Positions 1 through 6,946 of a stretch of 8,990 nt of DNA are shown here, piece by piece. The stretch covers positions 1 through 8,990 of the forward strand of contig CAJZFF010000052.1 in assembly GCA_915069725.1 (NCBI GenBank), written 5' to 3'. Numbering within the stretch: position 1 is the stretch's first letter; every line of letters starts with the position of its first letter. The position numbers and the translations under genes were made by a program. The notes under the pieces were generated by a model. It saw only the letters and a list, made by a program, of their open reading frames with translations, was not told the DNA's origin and searched no databases. Source of the DNA: an uncultured Actinomyces sp. (GTDB lineage Bacteria; Actinomycetota; Actinomycetes; Actinomycetales; Actinomycetaceae).

Positions 1-33
1 TCGACGGCGCACCCCCACAACGCGCACGGGGCG

Positions 34-2346
34 TCAGCTCCTCCGGTGCCCCAGTCCGGTGACCTTGAAGCCGTCCTCACTGGGAGTGAGGATGAGCCAG
101 GCCCCGTACTCGAGCTGAGCGCGGCGGTTGGGAAGCGGCTGCATCCAGGGCTTGGACTGATCCTCCGAGGTGATCGGGCACAGGATCGACCCGGGAGCCA
201 GATCCTCAGAGATCACCATGGTCCCGAACAACGAGTCCTTGGGGCCCGCCAGCAGGCAGGAGGCCACCTTGCCTCCCTTGGGCAGGTAGGCGCTGCGCGC
301 CGTGGCGTCACCGGCCTGCGTGGAGCCGGCCGGCTCATCCAGGGAGGAGAGCACCGCGGAGTCGACCTGGTCGGTGACCTTACTGTCCTCCTTGGCGGCC
401 AGGGCGTCGTAGACGGCCTGAACCTTGACCACTGACGGGCGGTGGATGTCCTGGGTCGGGAGGTGGTAGACGACGTCGAACAGCGCCAGGGACTCACCGT
501 CCCACTGAGCGGCGACGGCGGCCGTCCCCGAACCGGAGCAGGCCTTGCAGTCCATGTCGCCTGCGACCATGAGCTGGGGCATGTTGAACAGCACGGTTCC
601 GCCCACGACGCGCAGGTTCTCCATATGGGTTGTCGGGGTGTAGCCGATCTCGTTGCTGCCCTCCATGATGAGGGAGCCGACCATCTGCTTGTCGCCGTTG
701 TAGGCGGCCATGACGTCGAAGGCCGCAGCGGTGCCGCTGTTGCACTCCAGAACCGCGACCGTCACCGGGGAGGAGCCGAAGAAGCCCGGCTGAGCCTCCT
801 TCAGCGCGACGGTGAAGTTGCTTCCGCCCGGGCCGTTGCCCGCCGCCGCGGTCGCGGTGCCGCTGGAGAAGGTGAGGCTGGTCTTGTCATCCTTCATCTT
901 CTCGACCACCTGCGACTTCGTCGTGCCGCGGACCACGGAGGCGAAGCCGTCGGCGCAGACGGTTGGGACATCGAGGGTGGCGCCGCCCAGCTCCTCCAGG
1001 CTGGGGGCGGGCTTGGCTGCGGAGGTCGGGGCCGAGGTCGGCAGTGCCGTGGCACGGGTCGAGCTTGAGCCGGAGTCGAAGGTCATGACCGACGTCGTCG
1101 AGCCGTTGAAGACCACGACGTAGCCATCGCCGGCCGCCCAGGAGTTCACCGGGGTGGAGACCCGCCAGATCGTGCTCCCGTCGACCGGATCGAGGGCGCG
1201 CAGCGAGTCCGGGTAGGCCATGACGAGAGCCCCCTTGCTCGTCTGCCAACGGGGTACCACCTCGGTGCCCAAGGTGTTGAGGGCGCCCGCGCCCTCGGGG
1301 AGCTTGCTCGACCACAGCACGCTGCTGCCGTCCAGGCCGGCCACCGTGACGCCGTCACTGACCACCCAGACGTCACGGCTCATCGGCAGGTTGACACTGA
1401 CGAGCTTTCGGGGCGCCTCGACTCGGGTCGCCCACACCGGCTTGGAGCCATCGAGCTTCAGCCCCGAGACCTTCTCCTGGTTGACGCTCACGGTTCCGTC
1501 GGAGCTGACTGCCAGGGGCGAGCCGCCCCCCGGGGTGTTGCTCAGCCGCACCGAGGCGGGTGCCGGTCCCTTTGCCGAGGTGCTCGGAGACGCCGGTGCG
1601 CCAGGAGCGGAGGACGGGGCGGCGGAGGGAGCCGCGGGGCCCACGGGGTTCGTGGGGGCCATGCCATTGGGGATCTTCGAGGGTCCGCTCTGGGAGGGAG
1701 CGGCCGAGCGGGCGTCACTGGGCTGGGGTGCAACCGGTGAGGCGGGCGCCGTGGGGGCCTCGGCGGAGACAGTTGAGGGCTTGGCGGGGGAGTTGATCCC
1801 CGAGGCCAGATCGATGCTGATCTGGTCACCGCAGTCCAAGGTCTTCGCGTTCATCCGGCAGTCGAGGTACTGGCCCGCCAGATTGTCGGGAATGGGGACC
1901 TGCCACGCGGCGTAGGACGACGATGAGCTCGGGTTCAAAGCCACCAGTGCCTCACGTCGATCAGCGATCACCCGCAGGATCGTCAGCTGCTTGCTGGTGA
2001 TCGTCGTGGTGCCGTTGGCGTCGAAGGGCGCCGCCGCGAGCTCCTTACCGATATTGGACAGGTCCTGCTGCGCCTGGAGGATCGGGGCCGTGACCATGGA
2101 CAGCGGGTCGGAGCTGCGCGTCAGCGCCCAGATGCCTCCACCGCCGAGCGCCAGGACCAGGGCGACGACGACGCTGAGGATCCCGAGCCGTACCCGACGG
2201 CGCCGCTGAGGCGGGGGCGGTGAGGCGAGGGCAGGAGGCCCCTGAGGAGGTGCCGCAGGCGGCGGGGTCGCGGATGAGGGGGCCTCCGGGGAAGGCGTTT
2301 CGGGAGCAGAGGAGTCAGGAGCAGAGGAGTCAGGAGACAGAGACAT
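34..2346 (-). CDS. Membrane-anchored exported protein with PQQ-like beta-propeller
   Basis: Encodes 770 residues. Residues 1-47 are a Ser/Pro/Ala-rich cytoplasmic tail, followed by a basic cluster (QRRRRVR, 47-53) and one hydrophobic helix at about 55-76. The topology is therefore N-in/C-out, without a cleavable signal peptide. A small domain at about 80-182 carries a Cys pair (C163, C172). A low-complexity Pro/Ala/Ser linker follows at about 186-265. The remainder shows outer-strand repeats of the PQQ-like/quinoprotein propeller type, such as LDGSSVLWSSKL (338-349) and LDPVDGSTIWRVSTP (385-399). The propeller looks degenerate towards the C-terminus, where few repeats are recognisable. All eight cysteines lie outside the membrane. 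I see no dehydrogenase catalytic motif, so a binding, scaffold or envelope-assembly role is more likely than enzymatic activity; the true function is unknown. No clear Shine-Dalgarno precedes the ATG. The gene is divergent from the DUF4132 gene. Confidence 0.85.
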   Translation of the reverse strand: MSLSPDSSAPDSSAPETPSPEAPSSATPPPAAPPQGPPALASPPPPQRRRRVRLGILSVVVALVLALGGGGIWALTRSSDPLSMVTAPILQAQQDLSNIGKELAAAPFDANGTTTITSKQLTILRVIADRREALVALNPSSSSSYAAWQVPIPDNLAGQYLDCRMNAKTLDCGDQISIDLASGINSPAKPSTVSAEAPTAPASPVAPQPSDARSAAPSQSGPSKIPNGMAPTNPVGPAAPSAAPSSAPGAPASPSTSAKGPAPASVRLSNTPGGGSPLAVSSDGTVSVNQEKVSGLKLDGSKPVWATRVEAPRKLVSVNLPMSRDVWVVSDGVTVAGLDGSSVLWSSKLPEGAGALNTLGTEVVPRWQTSKGALVMAYPDSLRALDPVDGSTIWRVSTPVNSWAAGDGYVVVFNGSTTSVMTFDSGSSSTRATALPTSAPTSAAKPAPSLEELGGATLDVPTVCADGFASVVRGTTKSQVVEKMKDDKTSLTFSSGTATAAAGNGPGGSNFTVALKEAQPGFFGSSPVTVAVLECNSGTAAAFDVMAAYNGDKQMVGSLIMEGSNEIGYTPTTHMENLRVVGGTVLFNMPQLMVAGDMDCKACSGSGTAAVAAQWDGESLALFDVVYHLPTQDIHRPSVVKVQAVYDALAAKEDSKVTDQVDSAVLSSLDEPAGSTQAGDATARSAYLPKGGKVASCLLAGPKDSLFGTMVISEDLAPGSILCPITSEDQSKPWMQPLPNRRAQLEYGAWLILTPSEDGFKVTGLGHRRS
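2303..2336. repeat. 15-bp tandem repeat, about 2.3 copies
   Basis: The 15-bp unit GGAGCAGAGGAGTCA occurs twice in full (2303-2317, 2318-2332), followed by four bases of a third copy. Because 15 is a multiple of three it stays in frame and gives a repeated Ser-Ser-Ala-Pro-Asp in the extreme cytoplasmic N-terminus of the beta-propeller protein. It could vary in copy number by slippage without breaking the gene. Confidence 0.85.
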
Positions 2347-2497
2347 AACCGCAGCCTAGAAGGAAATGGGCCGGCCGAGAGGCGGAATAAGGCTCATACC
2401 GATCGATGAATAGGCTGCCTGCTGCGCGGGCTCGTGTCCGGAGGAATGCTCCATCGTTTTCACATCAGGTGTTACCTGGGACCGGCACAATGCGGGT
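2347..2497. promoter_or_regulatory. Divergent intergenic region with possible leaderless promoters
   Basis: This 151-bp gap must hold the promoters of both divergent genes. Neither start codon has a purine-rich Shine-Dalgarno at normal spacing. On the minus strand TAGGCT (complement of 2353-2358) fits TANNNT and lies 6 nt before the ATG at 2346. On the plus strand CACAAT (2486-2491) lies 6 nt before the ATG at 2498. That spacing is what a leaderless actinobacterial transcript would show, but no convincing -35 hexamer accompanies either, so this is tentative. A small palindrome, CAGGT-N3-ACCTG (2466-2478), lies just upstream of the plus-strand element and could be an operator. Confidence 0.3.
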
Positions 2498-4759
2498 ATG
2501 CAGGTCACGACCAGATCACAGAACTTGCCCGACGACCCGAGTCAGGAAGCCGTCAAGCAGGGGGAGAGGGGAAGCGGAGCGAAGCCTAGTGAGACTCCAC
2601 CAGTCGCGGTTCCGCCGGTGATTCCCTTGCCTGAGGATCGCGCTGCGGCGCTCGTCGAGATGTGCCGCTCACTGGACGGTTCTGATGAGCACGTCAGCAG
2701 GAGCATCACTCGCAGACGCCTGGAGGAAGGCCTGCCGTGGGACACTGACCCACGCGTCGTCGCCGATGCTCTGGCCCGGGTGGGGCACCTGCCCGAGGTT
2801 GTGCGCGCGATCACCTGGGACTGGGCCCTGTGGACCTGCGAGCCCGAGGACAGCTGGCCGTGGATGGCCCAGGATCTGGAAAGGGCCTGCGACCTCCTGG
2901 AGGATTCCACGTCAGCGACGCGAGTGCTGCGTGCGCTCGCCCACTTCCCGACCGTCCCCCGGAGCATGGTGCCGGCGCTGGCACAGGTTGCCGTGGGGCG
3001 CTCTGAGACCAACCGGGAGCTGGCCCAGAAGCTTCTGGCAGGCTTCCCCGAGGTCGGGGACCTGGCACTTGAAGCAGTGATGAGCCCGGTCGCTCACGTG
3101 CGCCGGGCGGGGGCGGCTTGGTTGGCCGGTCTGACGATCCCCGACGGCGTCGCCCGGCTGCGTGCGGCCCGTGCCCAGGAGGAGGACCGTCTGGCTCGGG
3201 CCAACCTGCTGCGCACCTTGCAGGTATACGGGGATGACGTCACCGACCTCGTCATCGCAGAGGCCCTGACGCCTCCCCGGCGGCGACTGAAGCGCCCTCC
3301 GGTGGCCCTGGACTGGTTCCCCTTCGAGGCCCTGCCCGAGGCGAGGCTCGCCGACGGGACGCTGCTCGACCCCGACATCGTGCGGAACTGGGTGCTTGAG
3401 GCCTACAGACTCAAGACCCCGGACGGGGCCGGCACCATCGAGCTCTACCTGAGCCTGCTCGACGCGGAGGACGCCCGTGAGCTCAGCGCCTTCGTCGTCG
3501 AGTGCTGGGTCGCCCACAACCGCGAGGCCGTCAAGGGGGAGAGCCTGAGGAACAAGGGGCTGCTCGCCTTCGCCGTCGGGATGGAGGGCGAGCGTCTCGC
3601 CGCCGCCGCCAGGAGCGCCCTGAGCCGCCACCCCACATGGCGCGCCGAGTCCGAGACCGTGCTGACCGCCGTCGCCGCGAACCCGTCCGCCGAGGCCCTG
3701 CAGGTCATCGTCTCGGCTGCGGCCCAGCACCGCTTGCCACGGGTGCGAGGCTTCGCCGACCTGCTCACTCGGGCAGTGGCCGCAGAGCGGGGCTGGAGTG
3801 AGGCCGAGCTCGGTGACCGCAGTATCCCCACTGCCGGTTTCGGACCTGACGGGCTGCTTCACCTGTCCTACGGTGAGCGCGAGTTCCTGGGCCGCCTGAC
3901 CCCGGAGCTGACCATCGCCCTGACGGACGCCGACGGACGCCCGCGCAAGAGCCTGCCCACCGCCCGCAAGAGCGAGGACGGCGAGCTCGTGGCGCAGACC
4001 AGACGCCGTCTGACCCTCGCACGTAAGGAGGTCGCTGCTGTGCTCAAGGTCCAGGGGCGGCGTCTCTATGAGGCCATGTGTGTCGGGCGCTCCTGGCCGG
4101 TTCCGCAGTGGCGGGAGCTGTTCGCCGACCATCCCCTGGCCCGGCACCTGGCGGCTCGTCTGGTCTGGATGGCCCGTCGCCAGGATGAGGGTGTGGGGGC
4201 TCATGAGCCCGAAGCGGGCGGTCAGGAGACCCGGGCCCAGACTTTCCGCCCCACTGAGGACGGCGAGCTTCTGGGAGCTGACGACGCTGTCGTGGAGCTG
4301 CCTTCGGAGGCCGTGGTCGGACTGGCACACGGGACGCTGTTGTCGGAGGCGGAAGTGGCCGACTGGTGGGAGCACCTGGCCGACTACGAGGTCGCTCCGC
4401 TCTTCGACCAGTTCTCTGCTCGGGTCCCGAAGGTGGGCAAGGGGCAGCGGGGCATCGACGATGGGGCGGGAAGGCGTGTCATTGCCCGTGACCTGCGCAA
4501 ACGGGCCAAGTCCCGTGGCTACGAGCCCGACTCCAATATCTACTGGTACACCACGTTCCTCAAGGACTTCCCGGTAACCGGTCTGTGCAGCGTCATCGAT
4601 TTCAGTGGGGTGGACGTGTGGAGTGAGGACCAGGTAGTGACCACTGGTCCCCTGTGCCTGGTCGATGGTCGTCGGGTCGTGCCCTTGGAGCAGGTGCCGC
4701 CTGCGCTTCTTGCCGAGTGCTATGCCGACTACCGCGCCATCGTCGATCCTCCTGACTGA
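2498..4759 (+). CDS. HEAT-like repeat / DUF4132 domain protein (MolR-like)
   Basis: Encodes 753 residues with no signal peptide or membrane helix, so probably cytoplasmic. Residues 1-45 are a disordered, charged and Pro-rich leader. About 85-430 is helical and rich in repeated amphipathic pairs of the HEAT/ARM type. From about 430 onward it matches the DUF4132 pattern: RSIPTAGFGPDGLLHLSYGE (441-460), a DADGRPRKSLP stretch (477-487), QGRRLYEAMCVGRSWPVPQW (519-538), HPLARHLAARLVW (545-557), the TFRPTEDGELL segment (582-592) and LADYEVAPLFDQFSR-like residues (627-641). The family includes E. coli YehI/MolR and has no established biochemical activity; family members often follow WGR domains, which I do not see here. 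The start is the first ATG of the frame. It lacks a Shine-Dalgarno, so the exact start is less certain; the next in-frame Met is residue 55. The gene stands alone, ending before a terminator-like hairpin. Confidence 0.8.
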   Translation: MQVTTRSQNLPDDPSQEAVKQGERGSGAKPSETPPVAVPPVIPLPEDRAAALVEMCRSLDGSDEHVSRSITRRRLEEGLPWDTDPRVVADALARVGHLPEVVRAITWDWALWTCEPEDSWPWMAQDLERACDLLEDSTSATRVLRALAHFPTVPRSMVPALAQVAVGRSETNRELAQKLLAGFPEVGDLALEAVMSPVAHVRRAGAAWLAGLTIPDGVARLRAARAQEEDRLARANLLRTLQVYGDDVTDLVIAEALTPPRRRLKRPPVALDWFPFEALPEARLADGTLLDPDIVRNWVLEAYRLKTPDGAGTIELYLSLLDAEDARELSAFVVECWVAHNREAVKGESLRNKGLLAFAVGMEGERLAAAARSALSRHPTWRAESETVLTAVAANPSAEALQVIVSAAAQHRLPRVRGFADLLTRAVAAERGWSEAELGDRSIPTAGFGPDGLLHLSYGEREFLGRLTPELTIALTDADGRPRKSLPTARKSEDGELVAQTRRRLTLARKEVAAVLKVQGRRLYEAMCVGRSWPVPQWRELFADHPLARHLAARLVWMARRQDEGVGAHEPEAGGQETRAQTFRPTEDGELLGADDAVVELPSEAVVGLAHGTLLSEAEVADWWEHLADYEVAPLFDQFSARVPKVGKGQRGIDDGAGRRVIARDLRKRAKSRGYEPDSNIYWYTTFLKDFPVTGLCSVIDFSGVDVWSEDQVVTTGPLCLVDGRRVVPLEQVPPALLAECYADYRAIVDPPD

Positions 4760-4804
4760 GCCTTCGGTGGGAAGGGGTGGTCGACCCTGACCGACGAGGA
4801 GCTG

Positions 4805-4836
4805 CGGCCTCGAGTCCGAGTGTGGGCTCGAGGCCG
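4805..4836 (+). terminator. Hairpin terminator after the DUF4132 gene
   Basis: A perfect 10-bp inverted repeat, CGGCCTCGAG (4805-4814) and CTCGAGGCCG (4827-4836), extends inward by one G-T wobble and two G-C pairs to a 13-bp stem with a 6-nt loop. It begins 45 nt after the DUF4132 stop and ends before the gntR promoter. Only two T residues follow, so it is an L-shaped, GC-rich terminator as is common in actinobacteria, rather than a canonical one. A second small hairpin (GGGTTG / CAACCC, 4840-4855) follows at once. Confidence 0.6.
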
Positions 4837-4842
4837 TTCGGG

Positions 4843-4890
4843 TTGACGGCAACCCCTCCTTGTGTCACTGTATTAGTGCAGTAATACAGG
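4843..4890 (+). promoter_or_regulatory. Promoter and palindromic operator of the gntR-ABC operon
   Basis: The arms CTGTATTA (4868-4875) and TAATACAG (4882-4889) are exact reverse complements around GTGCAG. The central TGCA is also self-complementary, so a 22-bp palindrome is broken only by the G/G pair at 4876/4881. It is AT-rich in a very GC-rich context and lies about 66 bp before the gntR start. Candidate promoter hexamers are TTGACG (4843-4848) or TTGTGT (4860-4865) as -35, and TGTATT (4869-4874) or TAATAC (4882-4887) as -10. In every pairing the palindrome overlaps the -10, so a bound GntR dimer would block transcription. That it is the GntR site is inferred from symmetry, position and the habit of YtrA-type regulators to autoregulate. 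Confidence 0.7.
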
Positions 4891-4955
4891 TGGTCTGCTG
4901 AGGCCGCCTGTGCTGCGCTCATGAGCACTTCCCGTCCCCGAGCACTAGGAGAGCC

Positions 4956-5342
4956 ATGGATCTCGACGACTCGCGTCCGATCTGGATCCAGCTGGTCGAT
5001 GATTTCCGCATGCGGATCGTCACCGGCATCTGGCCCGCCGGAACCCGGATCCCCAGCGTGCGCGATCTCGCCACGCAGGCCGGGGTCAACCCCAACACCG
5101 TCCAACGCGCCCTCGCCGAGCTCGATCGCAGCGGCCTGACCGTTACCGAGCGCACTGCCGGGCGCTTCGTCACCGCTGATGCCGCGGTGCTCGACGCCGT
5201 CCGACGTGAGCTCGCCGTCGGCGCCACGGACACCTTCATCGCCGCTGTCACCGCCATCGGTATGGATCTCGCTCAAGCGGGCGAGACCCTTGCCGAACAG
5301 TGGCCGGCTTCCACCACTGACGAATCAGGAGAGCCCTCATGA
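4956..5342 (+). CDS. GntR-family transcriptional regulator, YtrA-like subfamily
   Basis: Encodes 128 residues. A GntR winged helix-turn-helix spans about 8-73: the opening PIWIQLVDDFRMRIVTGIWPAG-type helix, PSVRDLATQAGVNPNTVQRAL (33-53) as the HTH, and a wing ending in RTAGRFVT (67-73). Only about 55 residues follow, enough for two helices but not for the ligand domains of the FadR, HutC or MocR groups. Short tail plus downstream ABC genes is the hallmark of the YtrA subfamily. AGGAGA (4947-4952) precedes the ATG with short spacing. The stop overlaps the start of the ATPase gene by four bases (ATGA), so the two are probably translationally coupled. It likely represses its own operon through the palindrome at 4868-4889 and is released by an unknown ligand or envelope signal. 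Confidence 0.92.
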   Translation: MDLDDSRPIWIQLVDDFRMRIVTGIWPAGTRIPSVRDLATQAGVNPNTVQRALAELDRSGLTVTERTAGRFVTADAAVLDAVRRELAVGATDTFIAAVTAIGMDLAQAGETLAEQWPASTTDESGEPS

Positions 5343-6115
5343 GCAGTTCGCTGACGGCGGCGCCGTCGGATGTGCAAGGCTCCGATGCACGCTTCAATAC
5401 CATTCCGTCCCTGGATGGCGCCCCGCCCCTGGTGACCGTGCGCCACCTGACCAAGACCTATCGCGGGCGTCCTGCCCTGCGCGATCTGAGCCTGTCGCTG
5501 CCCGCCGGACGCATCGTCGGCCTCATGGGCGCCAACGGTTGCGGCAAAACCACTCTGCTGAAGATTCTCGCCGGCGTCCTGGCCGACTACGAGGGTCAGG
5601 TGCGCATCGCCGGGCATGCCCCCGGGCCGCTGTCCAAGGCGCTGGTGTCCTTCCTGCCCGACGCCGACTTCCTGGCCACCAGCCTCACCCCGCCTCGGGC
5701 GATCGCCCAGTTCTCCCGGCTCTTCGCCGATTTCGACGCCGCCAAGGCCCGCCGGCTGGTCGACTTCTTCGCTCTGCCCGCTGAGCGCTCCATCAAGGAG
5801 ATGAGCAAGGGCATGGGGGAGAAGCTGCGCATTGCACTGATGATGAGTCGCCGCGCCCGGGTCTACCTGCTCGACGAGCCCATCTCCGGTGTTGATCCGG
5901 CCGCCCGCGAGATCATCCTCGACGGCGTCCTGCGCGACTTCGAATCGGATTCCCTCATGCTCATCTCCACTCACCTCATCGCCGACGTCGAGCCGATCGT
6001 CGACTCCGTCGTCTTCCTCAAGGACGGTCGCCTGCTCCTGGCCGGCGATGCCGACGATCTGCGTCAGACCCATTCCACGAGCCTGGACGCCCTGTTCCGG
6101 AAGGAGTACCGCTGA
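5339..6115 (+). CDS. ABC transporter ATP-binding protein (YtrB/BcrA-like)
   Basis: Encodes 258 residues. The Walker A is GANGCGKTT (64-72), the Walker B VYLLDE (175-180), the D-loop SGVDPAAR (183-190) and the switch His is H212 (STHL). The signature is a degenerate MSKGMGEKLRIAL (155-167) instead of LSGGQ, and the usual Q-loop Gln is replaced in FLPDADFL (105-112). Both departures are, as I recall, common in ATPases paired with YtrA-type regulators, so they do not imply loss of activity. The nucleotide-binding fold starts near residue 31, leaving an unusual 30-residue polar N-terminal extension. The start is supported by AGGAG at 5327-5331, 7 nt upstream, and by the ATGA overlap with gntR. 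It would energise the membrane protein encoded next. The substrate is not evident; an export or peptide-antibiotic response role is the best guess. Confidence 0.93.
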   Translation: MSSSLTAAPSDVQGSDARFNTIPSLDGAPPLVTVRHLTKTYRGRPALRDLSLSLPAGRIVGLMGANGCGKTTLLKILAGVLADYEGQVRIAGHAPGPLSKALVSFLPDADFLATSLTPPRAIAQFSRLFADFDAAKARRLVDFFALPAERSIKEMSKGMGEKLRIALMMSRRARVYLLDEPISGVDPAAREIILDGVLRDFESDSLMLISTHLIADVEPIVDSVVFLKDGRLLLAGDADDLRQTHSTSLDALFRKEYR

Positions 6116-6936
6116 TGCTTCGCACGCTCTTCATCGAGGAGGCTCGTACCCAGGTGGGGCGCAATGCCTCTGTGACAGGGGCCTGCTGCCTCGTTCTGCT
6201 CGGGTTCCTCGGCCTGTGGTGGCTGCTGGCCGACGTGCCGGCGCTGGCCGGCCTCATGCAGCTGGCGTCCATGGCGGTGATCATCGCGATACCGGTCGCC
6301 GTCATGGTTCAGGTCGCCGTCGACTACTGGCAGTCCATGTACGGGCAGCGCGGTTACCTCACCATGGCCGTTCCGGTTCGCGGACGGGTGCACTTCGCGG
6401 CCAAGGCTCTTTACGCCTGCGTAGTGGTGCTGGTCGAGGGTGCGATCTGCCTGGGTGGTCTCATCGCCTGGTGCGCCGTTCTCGCCCACAGTATCGGGTC
6501 CACCACCGAAGATGTGCTCCAGCCGGTGCTCTGGGCCATTGATACGGCCGGACCGGGCAAAACGGCCTTGTTCGTCCTGATCGTGCTCATCGGGCTCTTC
6601 TCGCTTGTCATCGAGGTCGGTGCTGTGATGAGTATCGGTGGGCAGGGCCGTTTCAACCACCTCGGGTTCGGGGCACCCATGATCGGGCTCGTCCTGCTCT
6701 ACGCGGTCAATCAGGTACTCGCCCTGATTGCCGTTCTCTTCGTGCCGCTCAGCATGGATGTCACCACCGGCGATTTCACGAGCCAGATGATGTGGCCGCA
6801 GTTCCTTGAGGCGCTCCGAACCGGCGTCCAGCCGTCGGTGATCGGTGTCGGGTCCGTGGTCGTCGGGCCGGTGCTGGCTGTGGTCCTGGCCTGGTGGGCG
6901 GTGCGCGCGATCGAGCAGCACACCTCCCTGCGCTGA
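6115..6936 (+). CDS. ABC-2 type transporter permease
   Basis: Encodes 273 residues with six predicted membrane helices at about 20-39, 44-69, 98-124, 150-174, 186-212 and 240-264, and no periplasmic binding domain. After helix 2 comes a cytoplasmic segment YGQRGYLTMAVPVRGRVHF (76-94). This resembles the conserved RGYLT..LPV element of ABC-2 permeases and is a likely contact with the ATPase. The start shares one base with the ATPase stop (TGATG) and has AAGGAG at 6101-6106, 8 nt upstream, so expression is coupled to the ATPase. Only one permease is present, so the complex is probably a homodimer with two copies of the ATPase. The cargo cannot be read from the sequence. A hairpin starts 10 nt after the stop codon. 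Confidence 0.88.
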   Translation: MLRTLFIEEARTQVGRNASVTGACCLVLLGFLGLWWLLADVPALAGLMQLASMAVIIAIPVAVMVQVAVDYWQSMYGQRGYLTMAVPVRGRVHFAAKALYACVVVLVEGAICLGGLIAWCAVLAHSIGSTTEDVLQPVLWAIDTAGPGKTALFVLIVLIGLFSLVIEVGAVMSIGGQGRFNHLGFGAPMIGLVLLYAVNQVLALIAVLFVPLSMDVTTGDFTSQMMWPQFLEALRTGVQPSVIGVGSVVVGPVLAVVLAWWAVRAIEQHTSLR

Positions 6937-6946
6937 GGCGGGGGCG

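Noticed and set aside
2446..2590. Short ORF starting at the ATG after GGAGGA upstream of the DUF4132 gene
   Set aside because: The purine stretch is directly against the ATG rather than at Shine-Dalgarno spacing, the 47-residue product overlaps the real gene in another frame, and it shows no recognisable feature.
3922..3941. 10-bp tandem duplication GACGGACGCC inside the DUF4132 gene
   Set aside because: Two copies only, in GC-rich coding sequence with no frame disturbance; the encoded stretch fits the family, so it is probably chance codon similarity.
2912..4852. 646-residue open frame antisense to the DUF4132 gene
   Set aside because: It mirrors the real gene in a high-GC sequence, where antisense frames stay open. 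Its composition (Gly, Gln, His, Arg-rich) matches no family, and the sense strand encodes a recognisable domain.
4917..4926. GCTCATGAGC palindrome in the gntR leader
   Set aside because: Ten bases, no promoter element nearby and much weaker than the upstream operator; likely incidental.
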